Shown piece by piece: positions 44,375 to 52,865 of a stretch of DNA of 64,000 bases. This DNA is from Methylocapsa sp. D3K7 (lineage in GTDB: Bacteria > Pseudomonadota > Alphaproteobacteria > Rhizobiales > Beijerinckiaceae), in contig NZ_CP123229.1 of assembly GCF_029855125.1 (NCBI RefSeq), positions 2,356,001 to 2,420,000 of the forward strand, given 5' to 3'. The notes under the pieces are model-generated. The model was not told the DNA's origin. It did no database searches and was given only the letters and a program-made list of their open reading frames with translations. A program made the position numbers and the translations under genes. The first letter of the stretch is position 1; the number at the start of each line of letters is the position of its first letter.

Positions 44375-44540
44375 ACGAAGGGCCACCCCGCAAAGAAGCC
44401 GCGGACCGAGTGTTGCTGCCAGCCCGTTGCCTTCAATGGCGGCGATCGTTGTCCCCTTTGGCTGCCTGAGGAGGGTGAGAACGGCTTCCTGCTTGGTTCC
44501 GCCGCGGGTCAATTCCGAGGGTAAATTAAGCGCCAATCGC
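44375..44540 (-). pseudogene. DUF3489 fragment, frameshifted
   Basis: The minus strand reads TRGGTKQEAVLTLLRQPKGTT-IAAI and then, in another frame, ATGWQQHSVRGFFAG, together the DUF3489 helix-turn-helix-like domain. Start and end are missing, and a frameshift lies near 44430. Confidence 0.55.
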
Positions 44541-44843
44541 CCTAGCGTTTGTAGTTAAACCTTACCAGGGGCGGGCTGCACGCCTCTGGATTCAGGAGTC
44601 CATCCTCCCTGTGCAACGCGCAAGGGATTGGTAATTACGGCCCTTTGATCAGGTACAACAGCCGAGCCGCCCCGGATGCTCGCGACCGTCATCACTACAT
44701 TGATACGGTGCCACTCACGGAACTTACTGGGTCTGAGATGCTTACAATCGGGTAAGCCGAGAAATTCGTGCGCCGGGCCAATGTTGGCGAGCAGCCGGTA
44801 TCTCGGCGACCTCCACGCTGTTTATGGCAATAGGGATTTCCAA
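44541..44843. other. Spacer between element and IS-rich region
   Basis: Roughly 300 bases with no supported gene; frames on both strands are short and lack ribosome sites. Confidence 0.35.
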
Positions 44844-45080
44844 ATGAGTTTCAAGCCGACAGTTGATCAGCTTTGCACGATCTCGGACATGACTGTGGGG
44901 TGCATGACTCAAGATTTTATCGCTAGCCGCATCGGAGTATCTGATGAGTTCAGTGCCTGGCGACTCAATATGATAACGGTATCCGTGTCTGAGGACACTC
45001 CGCCTCCACCGCCGCGTGCACGGCAGGCACCAATGACCGCGGAACGCCTGTTCGAGGCTCACGAGCCGGAAAAAGCTTAA
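44844..45080 (+). CDS. Hypothetical protein, 78 residues
   Basis: From ATG 44844: SFKPTVDQLCTISDMTVGCM, WRLNMITVSVSEDTPPPPPRA with a proline run, and a polar C-terminus. AGGG lies ten bases upstream. No homology recognised; low support. Confidence 0.35.
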   Translation: MSFKPTVDQLCTISDMTVGCMTQDFIASRIGVSDEFSAWRLNMITVSVSEDTPPPPPRARQAPMTAERLFEAHEPEKA

Positions 45081-45169
45081 CTTGAGATGTCCGCCACGCG
45101 GGACATTCAAGCAAGACGCCGAGATCGGGGAGCTGGCCCGCGAGCGCTGACGCACGAAAGGAAATTCAC

Positions 45170-45376
45170 ATGGCAATGGCAAAACAGACTTTCGGCACCC
45201 CATCTCCTCGACCAATGACCACCATGGACGACGAAGGCAAAGCCGTAGCGCTCCGGCAAGCGTGCTGGGTGTACGACGCCAGGCGCCGGGATATTGAGAC
45301 GAAATTTGAGACGGAGCTCTCGACGCTGAGAGAACAATATCTCTCGGAAGTGCTGAACATTCACAGCGCGGAGTGA
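45170..45376 (+). CDS. Hypothetical protein, 68 residues
   Basis: AAGGAAATTCAC precedes the ATG. The product (KAVALRQACWVYDARRRDIETKFETELSTLREQYL) is mainly helix and may be a coiled coil. Unknown family. Confidence 0.5.
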   Translation: MAMAKQTFGTPSPRPMTTMDDEGKAVALRQACWVYDARRRDIETKFETELSTLREQYLSEVLNIHSAE

Positions 45377-45377
45377 T

Positions 45378-45665
45378 TCACGAAAGAGGCGGACAGTCCA
45401 CGATATGGACGTTCGTGATTTTCCACTCGACATTCTTCCTTATCTTGGACCAGGATCTCGAAAACCTCGCCTTCGCTGTCGACAGCCTGCCACATGTACA
45501 TTTGGCTTCCAGCGATCGAGACCACCATTTCATAGAGATGCCAACGAGTGTAAGTTTTAGGCCGGATCTTCCGTAAATTCCTGGCAACGATTGGTCCAAA
45601 TTTGAGTGCCCACCGACGGATCGACTCATGTGGCGGGCATAGGAGATGGGCTGCATGACCCAACG
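45378..45665 (-). pseudogene. IS6-family transposase fragment
   Basis: The minus strand shows PPHESIRRWALKFGPIVARNLR, RWHLYEMVVSIAGSQMYMWQAVDSEGEVFEILVQ, the first part of the DDE domain of IS6/IS26-like transposases. It is cut at the 5' side by the IS630 copy (TA at 45666-45667) and lacks the C-terminal half. Confidence 0.7.
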
Positions 45666-45667
45666 TA

Positions 45668-46831
45668 ATACCAAAGGTCATAGCGACTGACCGACGTGAG
45701 CCCATTCTCGCATCCCGATGGATGTGATTGTTTCAGGCTGGGCTATGAGCTTTCGCCAGGCGGCGCAGGCTGCGTCGATGATGGCATCGTAATTTTCGAA
45801 GACGGTGTTTGAGAGCCAGTTCTGACGCAGATACTGCCAGATGTTCTCGACCGGGTTCAGTTCCGGCGCGCGCGAAGGCAGGAAGATCGGCGTGATGTTT
45901 TCGGGCACGTTGAGCTGGCTGGTGGTGTGCCATCCGGCCCTGTCGAGCAGCAGGACGGCATGCGCACCCTTGGCGACGTTGTGCGAGATTTCGTCGAGAT
46001 GGAGCTGCATCATGCCGGTGTCCGCATAAGGCAACGCGAGGGCCGCCCCAACGCCGCGGGCGGGGCAGATCGCGCCAAACAGATAGGCGTTGTCGTAGCG
46101 CTGGTCGGCGGGCTGCCTTGGCCTCGTTCCACGCCTGGCCCACTGGCGGACGAGGCCATTCTTCTGGCCGATCCGGGCTTCGTCCTGGAACCAGACTTCG
46201 ACCGGCGTCGTCTCTGGCAGTTTGTCGAGATGAGCCTTCAGCGCGCGCGGGAAGTTTTTTTGAACGCCTCGACGATCTGTTCGTCCTGGGCTGGATGGCG
46301 CGGCCTTGCGCTGATGTGCGAGAAGCCGAGCTTCTTCAAAAGCTTTCCAACGTAGCGCTCGTGGAAGTCGACGCCGAACCTCTCGGCGATGATGCGCCTG
46401 AGGTCCACCCGGCGCCAACGCACGACGCCATCCTTCTCACGATCCGGCCCGGCCTCGACGATTGTCGCGAACTCGGCCAACTGCGCGGCTGACAGGCGCG
46501 GCGCGGGGCCCTCTGTCCAGTTGTCGATGAGGCCCTCTGGCCCGGTGGCGTTGAAGCGATGGACCCAGTCGCGCAGCGTCTGCCGATCCATCCCGCCGAT
46601 CTTGGCCGCCGCCCTCCGATCCATCCCGTCCCGCACTGCCGCCAGCGATAACAGCCGGCGACTCTGGTTGACGTTCTTTGAGCGCCGGGCCAACACCCGA
46701 AGCTCCTTGGCCAAATAGTCCTCTCGCAATTTCACCGCTGATGGCATGGCGCGAATCCTCCGCGCCAAGGGAATCAGAAAACCGCCGCCAAGGGAATCCA
46801 CTCAATGAGTCATCCCGCGGGGCCATTAGTA
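45668..46831 (-). mobile_element. IS630-family element, copy A
   Basis: A 1164-bp element, apparently identical to copy B. TA target duplications at 45666-45667 and 46832-46833. Imperfect ends ATACCAAAGGTC and, reversed, TACTAATGGCCC. One transposase made by frameshifting. It is inserted in an IS6 remnant. Confidence 0.9.
45678..46747 (-). CDS. IS630-family transposase (orfA/orfB, -1 frameshift)
   Basis: OrfA starts at ATG 46747 (GGAGG nine bases upstream): a helix-turn-helix domain with AAKIGGMDRQTLRDWVHRFNA, ending SHISARPRHPAQDEQIVEAFKK. At an A7 run (46255-46261) a -1 shift enters orfB: NFPRALKAHL, VEVWFQDEARIGQKNGL (first Asp), VLLLDRAGWHTT (second Asp), LPSRAPELNPVENIWQYL (Glu), the DDE triad. 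OrfA alone stops at 46238. The shift is a normal feature of this IS group. Confidence 0.88.
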
Positions 46832-46948
46832 TAACACATGCGCTGCCCCGTTGCTCGTTAACGTGTCAATGGCTCTCGACGAATTGCTGGCCAGCAAGGC
46901 TTCCGCCTGAGCGCGGGGCATCTCAACCAACCAAAAAAAACATCCCCC

Positions 46949-47386
46949 ATGATTTCGATCACGCCGTTCCTCTGGTTCGACAACAATGTCCCCGAGGCTG
47001 TCGCTTTCTATAAATTGGTGTTTCCCAATGCCGAGGTCGAAACCGTCAATGACTTCATGGCGAGTTTCAAGCTCGACGGGCAGGAGTTCAACGCCCTCAA
47101 TGGCGGCCCAAAATACAAGTTCAACGTGGCGATCTCCTCCTTCATCAGCGTCGAGAGCCAAGAAGAGGTGGACTATTTCTGGAACAGACTGATCGCCGGC
47201 GGCGGCTAGGAATCGAAATGCAAATGGCTCAAGGACAAATTCGGCCTATCCTGGCAGGTTGTGCCCACGGCCCTCGGCCGTTACCTGAGCGATCCTGATT
47301 GCAAAAAGGCAGATCGCGCCATGCAGGGCGTGATGAAGATGCAAAAGACCATCATAGCCGACCTCGACAAGGCATATGCCGGATGA
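46949..47386 (+). pseudogene. PhnB-like VOC protein with in-frame TAG
   Basis: PhnB/3-demethylubiquinone methyltransferase-like VOC domain: ISITPFLWFDNNVPEAVAFY, FKLDGQEFNALNGGP, SFISVESQEEVDYFWNRL. A TAG at 47207-47209 interrupts after GGG, but the same frame continues KWLKDKFGLSWQVVPTALGRY to TGA 47384-47386, giving a normal 145-residue length. This points to a single nonsense change rather than a frameshift. Confidence 0.75.
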
Positions 47387-47491
47387 TCCCCAAAAAATCT
47401 TCACGGGGGATGCCGACCGGTTTCTCCGGAATTCGGGTGGATAGCAACAATCTCCAAGCCTATCTACGCTGGAGCCGAAACCGTTAGAGTT

Positions 47492-47644
47492 ATGATTTAC
47501 AAGGATGATCGCTTCACCATTCTCTACAAAAATCCAAAAGCCGATCTCAGCGTCGCTGGCGTGCCCGAATGGGTTAGTCCGAAGGGCTTTATGATCGACC
47601 TCTGGCTCGACAATGCAAAAAGGATGTCGGTGCAGCGGGACTAA
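47492..47644 (+). CDS. Small hypothetical fragment
   Basis: A 50-residue frame: KDDRFTILYKNPKADLSVAG then VPEWVSPKGFMIDLWLD. The composition is protein-like, but there is no clear ribosome site. It may be the tail of a larger lost gene. Confidence 0.3.
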   Translation: MIYKDDRFTILYKNPKADLSVAGVPEWVSPKGFMIDLWLDNAKRMSVQRD

Positions 47645-47834
47645 GACGGCCCTATAGATGTTCCTGTGTCAAAGCCGCCGATGGCAGCCTTGCATTTGAT
47701 GTCGCGGCGACGCGGATATAGTATCGGTTCGGTCCGAGGGAGTGGCGTCGTGATCAGAATTATTGGCGTGATCTTCCCACGATTTGCGCAGCTCTATTGC
47801 TGCTTGTCTTGATTGCCATGCGGAGGATGACTTG

Positions 47835-48053
47835 ATGCGTGTGCTTATCGCCCTGCTCGTGATTGCTTATCTTGTCGGTGTTGGTGTTGAGCTAGCGCCC
47901 ACGATCAAAGCAAACTGGAGCACCGGCCCCGCATCGCAATTTGTCGAGAGGGTTGCGACGGAACTGCCGAGAGCGTTGTCTTGGCCGGCGACGGCATATC
48001 GCACCATTGCAGAGAAGCACAGTGCTCCCGAGAAACCCAGTGCGCCAGAGTAA
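47835..48053 (+). CDS. Small single-helix membrane protein
   Basis: GGAGG precedes ATG 47835. 72 residues: an N-terminal hydrophobic helix (VLIALLVIAYLVGVGVEL), then a soluble Ala/Pro/Glu tail with repeated SAPEK. Probably anchored in the inner membrane with the tail outside. Unknown function. Confidence 0.55.
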   Translation: MRVLIALLVIAYLVGVGVELAPTIKANWSTGPASQFVERVATELPRALSWPATAYRTIAEKHSAPEKPSAPE

Positions 48054-48083
48054 CGTGAACGAAGTCAGACATTCGACCTGACG

Positions 48084-48242
48084 ATGGAGGGCTTCAGCAG
48101 TGCATGGTGCAACGCTAATCCTTATCAAACAGAAGCGATCAAACATTTGAACGAAGCGATTGATGAAGGCAAGCAAGGCCACGCCGACGTTGCAACGACC
48201 CATGCGGAAGCCGCGTTGAACCATTTGAGACAAGCGATGTAA
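48084..48242 (+). CDS. Small metal-binding (SmbP-like) protein, signal peptide lost
   Basis: A 52-residue frame: QTEAIKHLNEAIDEGKQGHAD, VATTHAEAALNHLRQAM. Regular H-x6-H spacing of His within amphipathic helices matches SmbP-type periplasmic metal-binding proteins. The N-terminal signal peptide and first repeat appear missing, replaced by MEGFSSAWCNA, so the gene may be a 5'-truncated remnant. Confidence 0.5.
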   Translation: MEGFSSAWCNANPYQTEAIKHLNEAIDEGKQGHADVATTHAEAALNHLRQAM

Positions 48243-48436
48243 ATTAAAGCGGCGCTCAAGAACGGTCCGGCTTGGCGAGAGTACGATCTGATCGCGCTAA
48301 CTATCATGGGTCTCATTTGCAGAGAATGGCTGAAATCGGATTGACCACGGTGAAACGCGGCGGAGCGGGCGTCCCCCGGAAGCCCATTCTTGACCCCATG
48401 ACGCTCCCGACGGCCCGGAAAGTTGGCCATCTACGA

Positions 48437-48523
48437 TTAGAACCAGCGTCCACGGCCGTACCAGCCGCCGCCGCCGAGCAGCAAAATGAGAACTATAATA
48501 ATGAGAAGTGTGTTGGTATCCAT
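48437..48523 (-). CDS. DUF3309 mini membrane protein, 28 residues
   Basis: MDTNTLLIIIVLILLLGGGG followed by WYGRGRWF: one hydrophobic helix, then the Gly-rich, aromatic/basic end characteristic of DUF3309. A second, longer copy is at 56304. Probably inner-membrane; function unknown. Confidence 0.75.
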   Translation of the reverse strand: MDTNTLLIIIVLILLLGGGGWYGRGRWF

Positions 48524-48829
48524 GTACGTCTTCCTTCGCTACGAGTGTTCGGAATGCTGCGCATTTCGCAGCCTGGAACCCGGATTGACAACGTTTAGGC
48601 AATCGTCCGGTTCCGAGCTTGCCTACAGGAAGCGCGCGCCAAGCTGCTCGTCTACCCGCATGCGCCACCTTGAATAGAACTTTTTTAATCGGTGAAATCA
48701 GCTACAATTCGCGGGCCCAAAGAGTACCACTGAACCGAACTCGGGGCCGTTGTCCGGGAGAGGTCAGTCGGAACGGACGCATCTCGAAGTACGGCAATAA
48801 AATGACCCGCAAACACCTCTACGAGGCGG

Positions 48830-49381
48830 CTACGACGGTGTTGACGAGAACCGTCGCGTTCTCTCACGGTGCTGCATCTCCTGTAGCAATAATTCCTTGT
48901 GTTGCAAGAGCTCATGCAACTCGCGCTCCTTGGCACGCTGCTCGGTAATGTCTTCGATGGCCAGAAGAATCGTTGCGTCGTAATCTTCTTGGTAGAAAAC
49001 GCTGCGCGCATTGAGCAGCATCGTGCGCCGCCCGATGCCGGAAAACTCCTGCTCGACTTCGTGAGCTTCCATCACGGCGTGCCGTGGCGCAATTCTCTCC
49101 AACAGCAACCGAAGCCCGGGGATATTCCACTGGCCCTCACCCAGCGAATATAGAGGACGTCCTTGAACATCATGACGATTCATCCTGAACATCAGATAGA
49201 AGGAGCGATTTGCGGTGACGACGCGCAAGTCCTTGTCGAGGACGAGGAGGGGCTCGCGAATGGTATCCACGATCGCCTGGGCGAGCGTGCCCCTATGATC
49301 GATGTTCGTGAAATGCTGCCCCTTGGGCAACGCCAATATTTCTGCTGCAAAGGGGTGCCCTAACCAGTTTGGCGCTTCCAT
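48830..49381 (-). pseudogene. PAS-domain histidine kinase, truncated at the H-box
   Basis: 183 codons. GGAGGGTAAAG precedes ATG 49381. A PAS domain (AIVDTIREPLLVLDKDLRVVTANRSFY, GEGQWNIPGLRLLLERI, IGRRTMLLNARSVFY) is followed by LAIEDITEQRAKERELHELL and LLLQEMQHR, which starts a HisKA_2-type H-box. The reading ends within 11 residues, so the dimerisation and ATPase parts are missing. The phospho-accepting His is at the cut. It is a broken relative of the kinase at 52866. Confidence 0.75.
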
Positions 49382-49429
49382 CTTTACCCTCCGATAGCCC
49401 CTCACGCACGCGACGCAGCAAGCGGCCGT

Positions 49430-49723
49430 CTACCAACGTCTTCCCCAATTCCCCCGCCATCCGCCTCCGCCACGAACGAGCCGAATGATCAACAATAGGA
49501 CAACCGCTCCGAGAGTGGCATTGATGATCGCCGCAACAATGCCCAAGCCAAGATGGATGCCAAGTTGAGGCAGCAGCCAACTCCCAATGAAAGCGCCTAT
49601 GATTCCAATGAGGAGATCGCCAAGGAGCCCAAACCCGGTGCCTTGCACGATTTGGCCAGCCAGCCATCCAGCGATGAGGCCGACCATCAATATGATCAGG
49701 AGACTTTCATTCGACATATGCAT
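49430..49723 (-). CDS. GlsB/YeaQ/YmgE-family membrane protein
   Basis: 97 residues with three hydrophobic helices: LIILMVGLIAGWLAGQIVQG, GDLLIGIIGAFIGSWLL, GIVAAIINATLGAVVLLLIIRLV, the transglycosylase-associated (GlsB) pattern. Ends with WRGNWGRRW. AGGG precedes ATG 49723; ATG 49717 and 49738 are alternatives. A CRP-like box lies about 75 bases upstream. Confidence 0.9.
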   Translation of the reverse strand: MHMSNESLLIILMVGLIAGWLAGQIVQGTGFGLLGDLLIGIIGAFIGSWLLPQLGIHLGLGIVAAIINATLGAVVLLLIIRLVRGGGGWRGNWGRRW

Positions 49724-49798
49724 TTTCGTACCCTGCATAGGGAGGAGGGGAACGACCCTTCTTCGCCCATGAAGCTACCCCCATACCAAGGTAAAGAC

Positions 49799-49816
49799 TG
49801 TGCAATATTGCTCACA
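49799..49816. promoter_or_regulatory. CRP/FNR-like box upstream of GlsB-like gene
   Basis: TGTGCAATATTGCTCACA, nearly identical to the box at 24812. Here it is 76 bases before the GlsB-like start and downstream of a Crp-family gene, from which it is now separated by the IS630 copy. Confidence 0.45.
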
Positions 49817-49860
49817 TCAACAAGACGGTGACCGCGGCGTTCGTAATGCGCACGCATTTA

Positions 49861-51024
49861 ATACCAAAGGTCATAGCGACTGACCGACGTGAGCCCATTC
49901 TCGCATCCCGATGGATGTGATTGTTTCAGGCTGGGCTATGAGCTTTCGCCAGGCGGCGCAGGCTGCGTCGATGATGGCATCGTAATTTTCGAAGACGGTG
50001 TTTGAGAGCCAGTTCTGACGCAGATACTGCCAGATGTTCTCGACCGGGTTCAGTTCCGGCGCGCGCGAAGGCAGGAAGATCGGCGTGATGTTTTCGGGCA
50101 CGTTGAGCTGGCTGGTGGTGTGCCATCCGGCCCTGTCGAGCAGCAGGACGGCATGCGCACCCTTGGCGACGTTGTGCGAGATTTCGTCGAGATGGAGCTG
50201 CATCATGCCGGTGTCCGCATAAGGCAACGCGAGGGCCGCCCCAACGCCGCGGGCGGGGCAGATCGCGCCAAACAGATAGGCGTTGTCGTAGCGCTGGTCG
50301 GCGGGCTGCCTTGGCCTCGTTCCACGCCTGGCCCACTGGCGGACGAGGCCATTCTTCTGGCCGATCCGGGCTTCGTCCTGGAACCAGACTTCGACCGGCG
50401 TCGTCTCTGGCAGTTTGTCGAGATGAGCCTTCAGCGCGCGCGGGAAGTTTTTTTGAACGCCTCGACGATCTGTTCGTCCTGGGCTGGATGGCGCGGCCTT
50501 GCGCTGATGTGCGAGAAGCCGAGCTTCTTCAAAAGCTTTCCAACGTAGCGCTCGTGGAAGTCGACGCCGAACCTCTCGGCGATGATGCGCCTGAGGTCCA
50601 CCCGGCGCCAACGCACGACGCCATCCTTCTCACGATCCGGCCCGGCCTCGACGATTGTCGCGAACTCGGCCAACTGCGCGGCTGACAGGCGCGGCGCGGG
50701 GCCCTCTGTCCAGTTGTCGATGAGGCCCTCTGGCCCGGTGGCGTTGAAGCGATGGACCCAGTCGCGCAGCGTCTGCCGATCCATCCCGCCGATCTTGGCC
50801 GCCGCCCTCCGATCCATCCCGTCCCGCACTGCCGCCAGCGATAACAGCCGGCGACTCTGGTTGACGTTCTTTGAGCGCCGGGCCAACACCCGAAGCTCCT
50901 TGGCCAAATAGTCCTCTCGCAATTTCACCGCTGATGGCATGGCGCGAATCCTCCGCGCCAAGGGAATCAGAAAACCGCCGCCAAGGGAATCCACTCAATG
51001 AGTCATCCCGCGGGGCCATTAGTA
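49861..51024 (-). mobile_element. IS630-family element, copy B
   Basis: 1164 bp, apparently identical to copy A and in the same orientation, 3.0 kb away. TA duplications at 49859-49860 and 51025-51026. The insertion falls in the TAA stop of the neighbouring Crp gene: the paralogue at 25219 shows the uninterrupted ATTTAAGTCTCG. Confidence 0.92.
49871..50940 (-). CDS. IS630-family transposase (copy B)
   Basis: Same as copy A: orfA from ATG 50940, A7 slippery run at 50448-50454, and orfB ending at 49871 with the DDE triad. The absence of differences suggests very recent transposition or duplication. Confidence 0.88.
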
Positions 51025-51695
51025 TAAGTCTCGATGTGGGGCTCCTCGTGCAGAACGAGATTCAACAGTGAACTGTGGACTTCGATGCTGCCGTTGTAGT
51101 GAATGAAGCCCAGCTTTCGAAATTTGTTCATGAAAAAACTCACGCGGGATCGGGTCGTGCCGATCATCTCTGCAAGCGTCTCCTGGCTGATTTTCGCGAT
51201 AATCGGCTCCGGCTTTCCTTCCTTGCCAAAGTTCGCGAGCAGCAGAAGCAGCCGGGCAAGCCGTTTCTCACTCGAATTGAACAGCTGATCGACGAGATCC
51301 GCCTCGACGCGGAGGGTCCGGCCAAGAAGGTGGGCAATGAACATCTCGGAGAACGCGGGTTCCCGATGGATCACGCGTATGATGGCGGCTTTTTCCAGCC
51401 GCACGATGACGGACTCCGTCATCGTCGTGACCGTCGATATGCGCCGAGCCTGGCTGGTAAGACATCCTTCGCCGAAGAAGTCGTTCGTTCCAAGAATCGC
51501 GACGACGGCTTCTTTTCCTTGCTCCGAAACGACGGTGATCTTCACCTTGCCTTTCTGGATGTAGAAAACCGAATCCCCAGGGTCTCCCTGTGAAAAGACG
51601 ATCTGGTCGCTGCGGTACGTACCAACGCTCCGTCCCTCGCCGACCTTGGCGAGAAATGATTTCGGATTGAATGACGGCCGGCGTTTCAGCGCCAC
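51003..51695 (-). CDS. Crp/Fnr-family regulator with IS-derived C-terminal extension
   Basis: About 230 residues from GTG 51695 (GAAGG upstream; matches the ATG of the paralogue); TTG 51740 would add 15. The cNMP-binding fold (YRSDQIVFSQGDPGDSVFYIQKGKV, ILGTNDFFGEGCL) is followed by a helix-turn-helix (ISQETLAEMIGTTRSRVSFFMNKFRKL). The original end was HIET-stop; the IS630 insertion changes the stop, adding YTNGPAG before TGA 51003-51005 inside the IS. Intact and probably functional; likely targets are the TGTG-N10-CACA boxes (inference). Confidence 0.88.
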   Translation of the reverse strand: MALKRRPSFNPKSFLAKVGEGRSVGTYRSDQIVFSQGDPGDSVFYIQKGKVKITVVSEQGKEAVVAILGTNDFFGEGCLTSQARRISTVTTMTESVIVRLEKAAIIRVIHREPAFSEMFIAHLLGRTLRVEADLVDQLFNSSEKRLARLLLLLANFGKEGKPEPIIAKISQETLAEMIGTTRSRVSFFMNKFRKLGFIHYNGSIEVHSSLLNLVLHEEPHIETYTNGPAG

Positions 51696-51900
51696 GGCAT
51701 GACCTTCGGTACCACGAATCTCAAAGGAGCGAAGCTTCAATTACCATAAAATTTGTCGAGTCTAAACGGCATGAGCAATATTGATCAGACCGCCGCTCAG
51801 TCGTCTGCTACTTGAGTTTTGAGACCGAAAGAAAAGCTGAGCTATGCAGCGCGTTGACGAAGTCGCTTCCGCCTGATTCTGTCTGAAGAACGGAGATTCT

Positions 51901-52002
51901 CGACGGGCTGCTAAGCTGGAGTCCGATGGCAAGGCCGACCGGGCTGCCGGAAAGATCCAAAATGCTGTCGGCGGCATCAAAGACACGCTCAAGGGGAAGT
52001 AA
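51901..52002 (+). pseudogene. CsbD family C-terminal remnant
   Basis: RRAAKLESDGKADRAAGKIQ, NAVGGIKDTLKGK ends at TAA 52000-52002; this is the second half of a CsbD protein. No start or N-terminal half is visible. Confidence 0.55.
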
Positions 52003-52464
52003 CCGCTGCGACGAAGTTCTCGTTGCCCAAAACCCCATGCTTCGCACTGTTGCCAACGTGTGCCGAAAACAGCGCGAACAACTTGCTAAGAACAGAGATT
52101 GACGACGAGTCATCGACTACCTGCGAATCCACTTTACTTTTCTTCCCCGACCTACTTATCAACAAGCTCCTTTATAGGAGACATGGTGAACGTCCATGCT
52201 AATGACATGGCCTATTGTCTGCTGAAGGCGGCTCGGAGTTTGAGATTCTGATTCATATGCATTTCCTCCGATCGAGAGGACGCTCATTAACGTCGCCGGA
52301 TGTTATGGTGCAATATGCAATCATTATTCGTGACCAGTACGAGGTCATCGCCGTCTCCCAGCGCTATGCGGATGCGCGGCCATGAGAGCGGATAACCGCG
52401 GCGTGTATTGGTCGCCTATGAATCAAGCGTTTGAGGAACAGTTGTCACGAGAGAGAGAGTTCTG
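52003..52464. other. Spacer before response regulator
   Basis: Apart from a tiny 22-codon frame (listed separately), no gene is seen. The stretch probably holds the promoter for the regulator-kinase pair. Confidence 0.35.
52183..52251 (+). CDS. Possible 22-residue peptide
   Basis: TAGGAG lies four bases before the ATG. The product MVNVHANDMAYCLLKAARSL-RF has no known family. It may be a leader peptide or chance. Confidence 0.2.
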   Translation: MVNVHANDMAYCLLKAARSLRF

Positions 52465-52830
52465 ATGGCCGTGATACTGATCGTCGAAGATGATGTGTTT
52501 ACCCGTGAAATAGCGGAGCTCATGATTCAAGACTGGGGGCACCACACACTTTCGGCCAGCGACGTAGATGAGGCGCTGACACTCCTGCGTTCCCCTCAAA
52601 CCATTGACGCACTTTTTACCGATATTTATCTCAAGACAGCGGTCCTTGGCGGGTGTGAACTTGCAAACCAGGCAATCAAGCTTAGGCCGAAATTGCGTGT
52701 GCTTTACACGACAGGAAATTGTATTACCGACAAAATGAAAGCTTTGTTTGCGGAAGGCACCCACTTCCTTCCTAAGCCGTACACTCAGCACCAGCTCCAA
52801 GACTCTGTCGAAGACCTGCTCGCAGCTTAA
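52465..52830 (+). CDS. Single-domain response regulator
   Basis: 121 residues: ILIVEDDVFTREIAELMI (acidic pair), phospho-acceptor Asp53 in LFTDIYL, VLYTTGN (Thr) and FLPKPYT (Lys). No output domain. The start of the kinase gene is 35 bases downstream, so the two probably form a cognate pair. Confidence 0.9.
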   Translation: MAVILIVEDDVFTREIAELMIQDWGHHTLSASDVDEALTLLRSPQTIDALFTDIYLKTAVLGGCELANQAIKLRPKLRVLYTTGNCITDKMKALFAEGTHFLPKPYTQHQLQDSVEDLLAA

Positions 52831-52865
52831 TTTTGAAGTGGCGTAATCTATAAGGAACGACGGTT

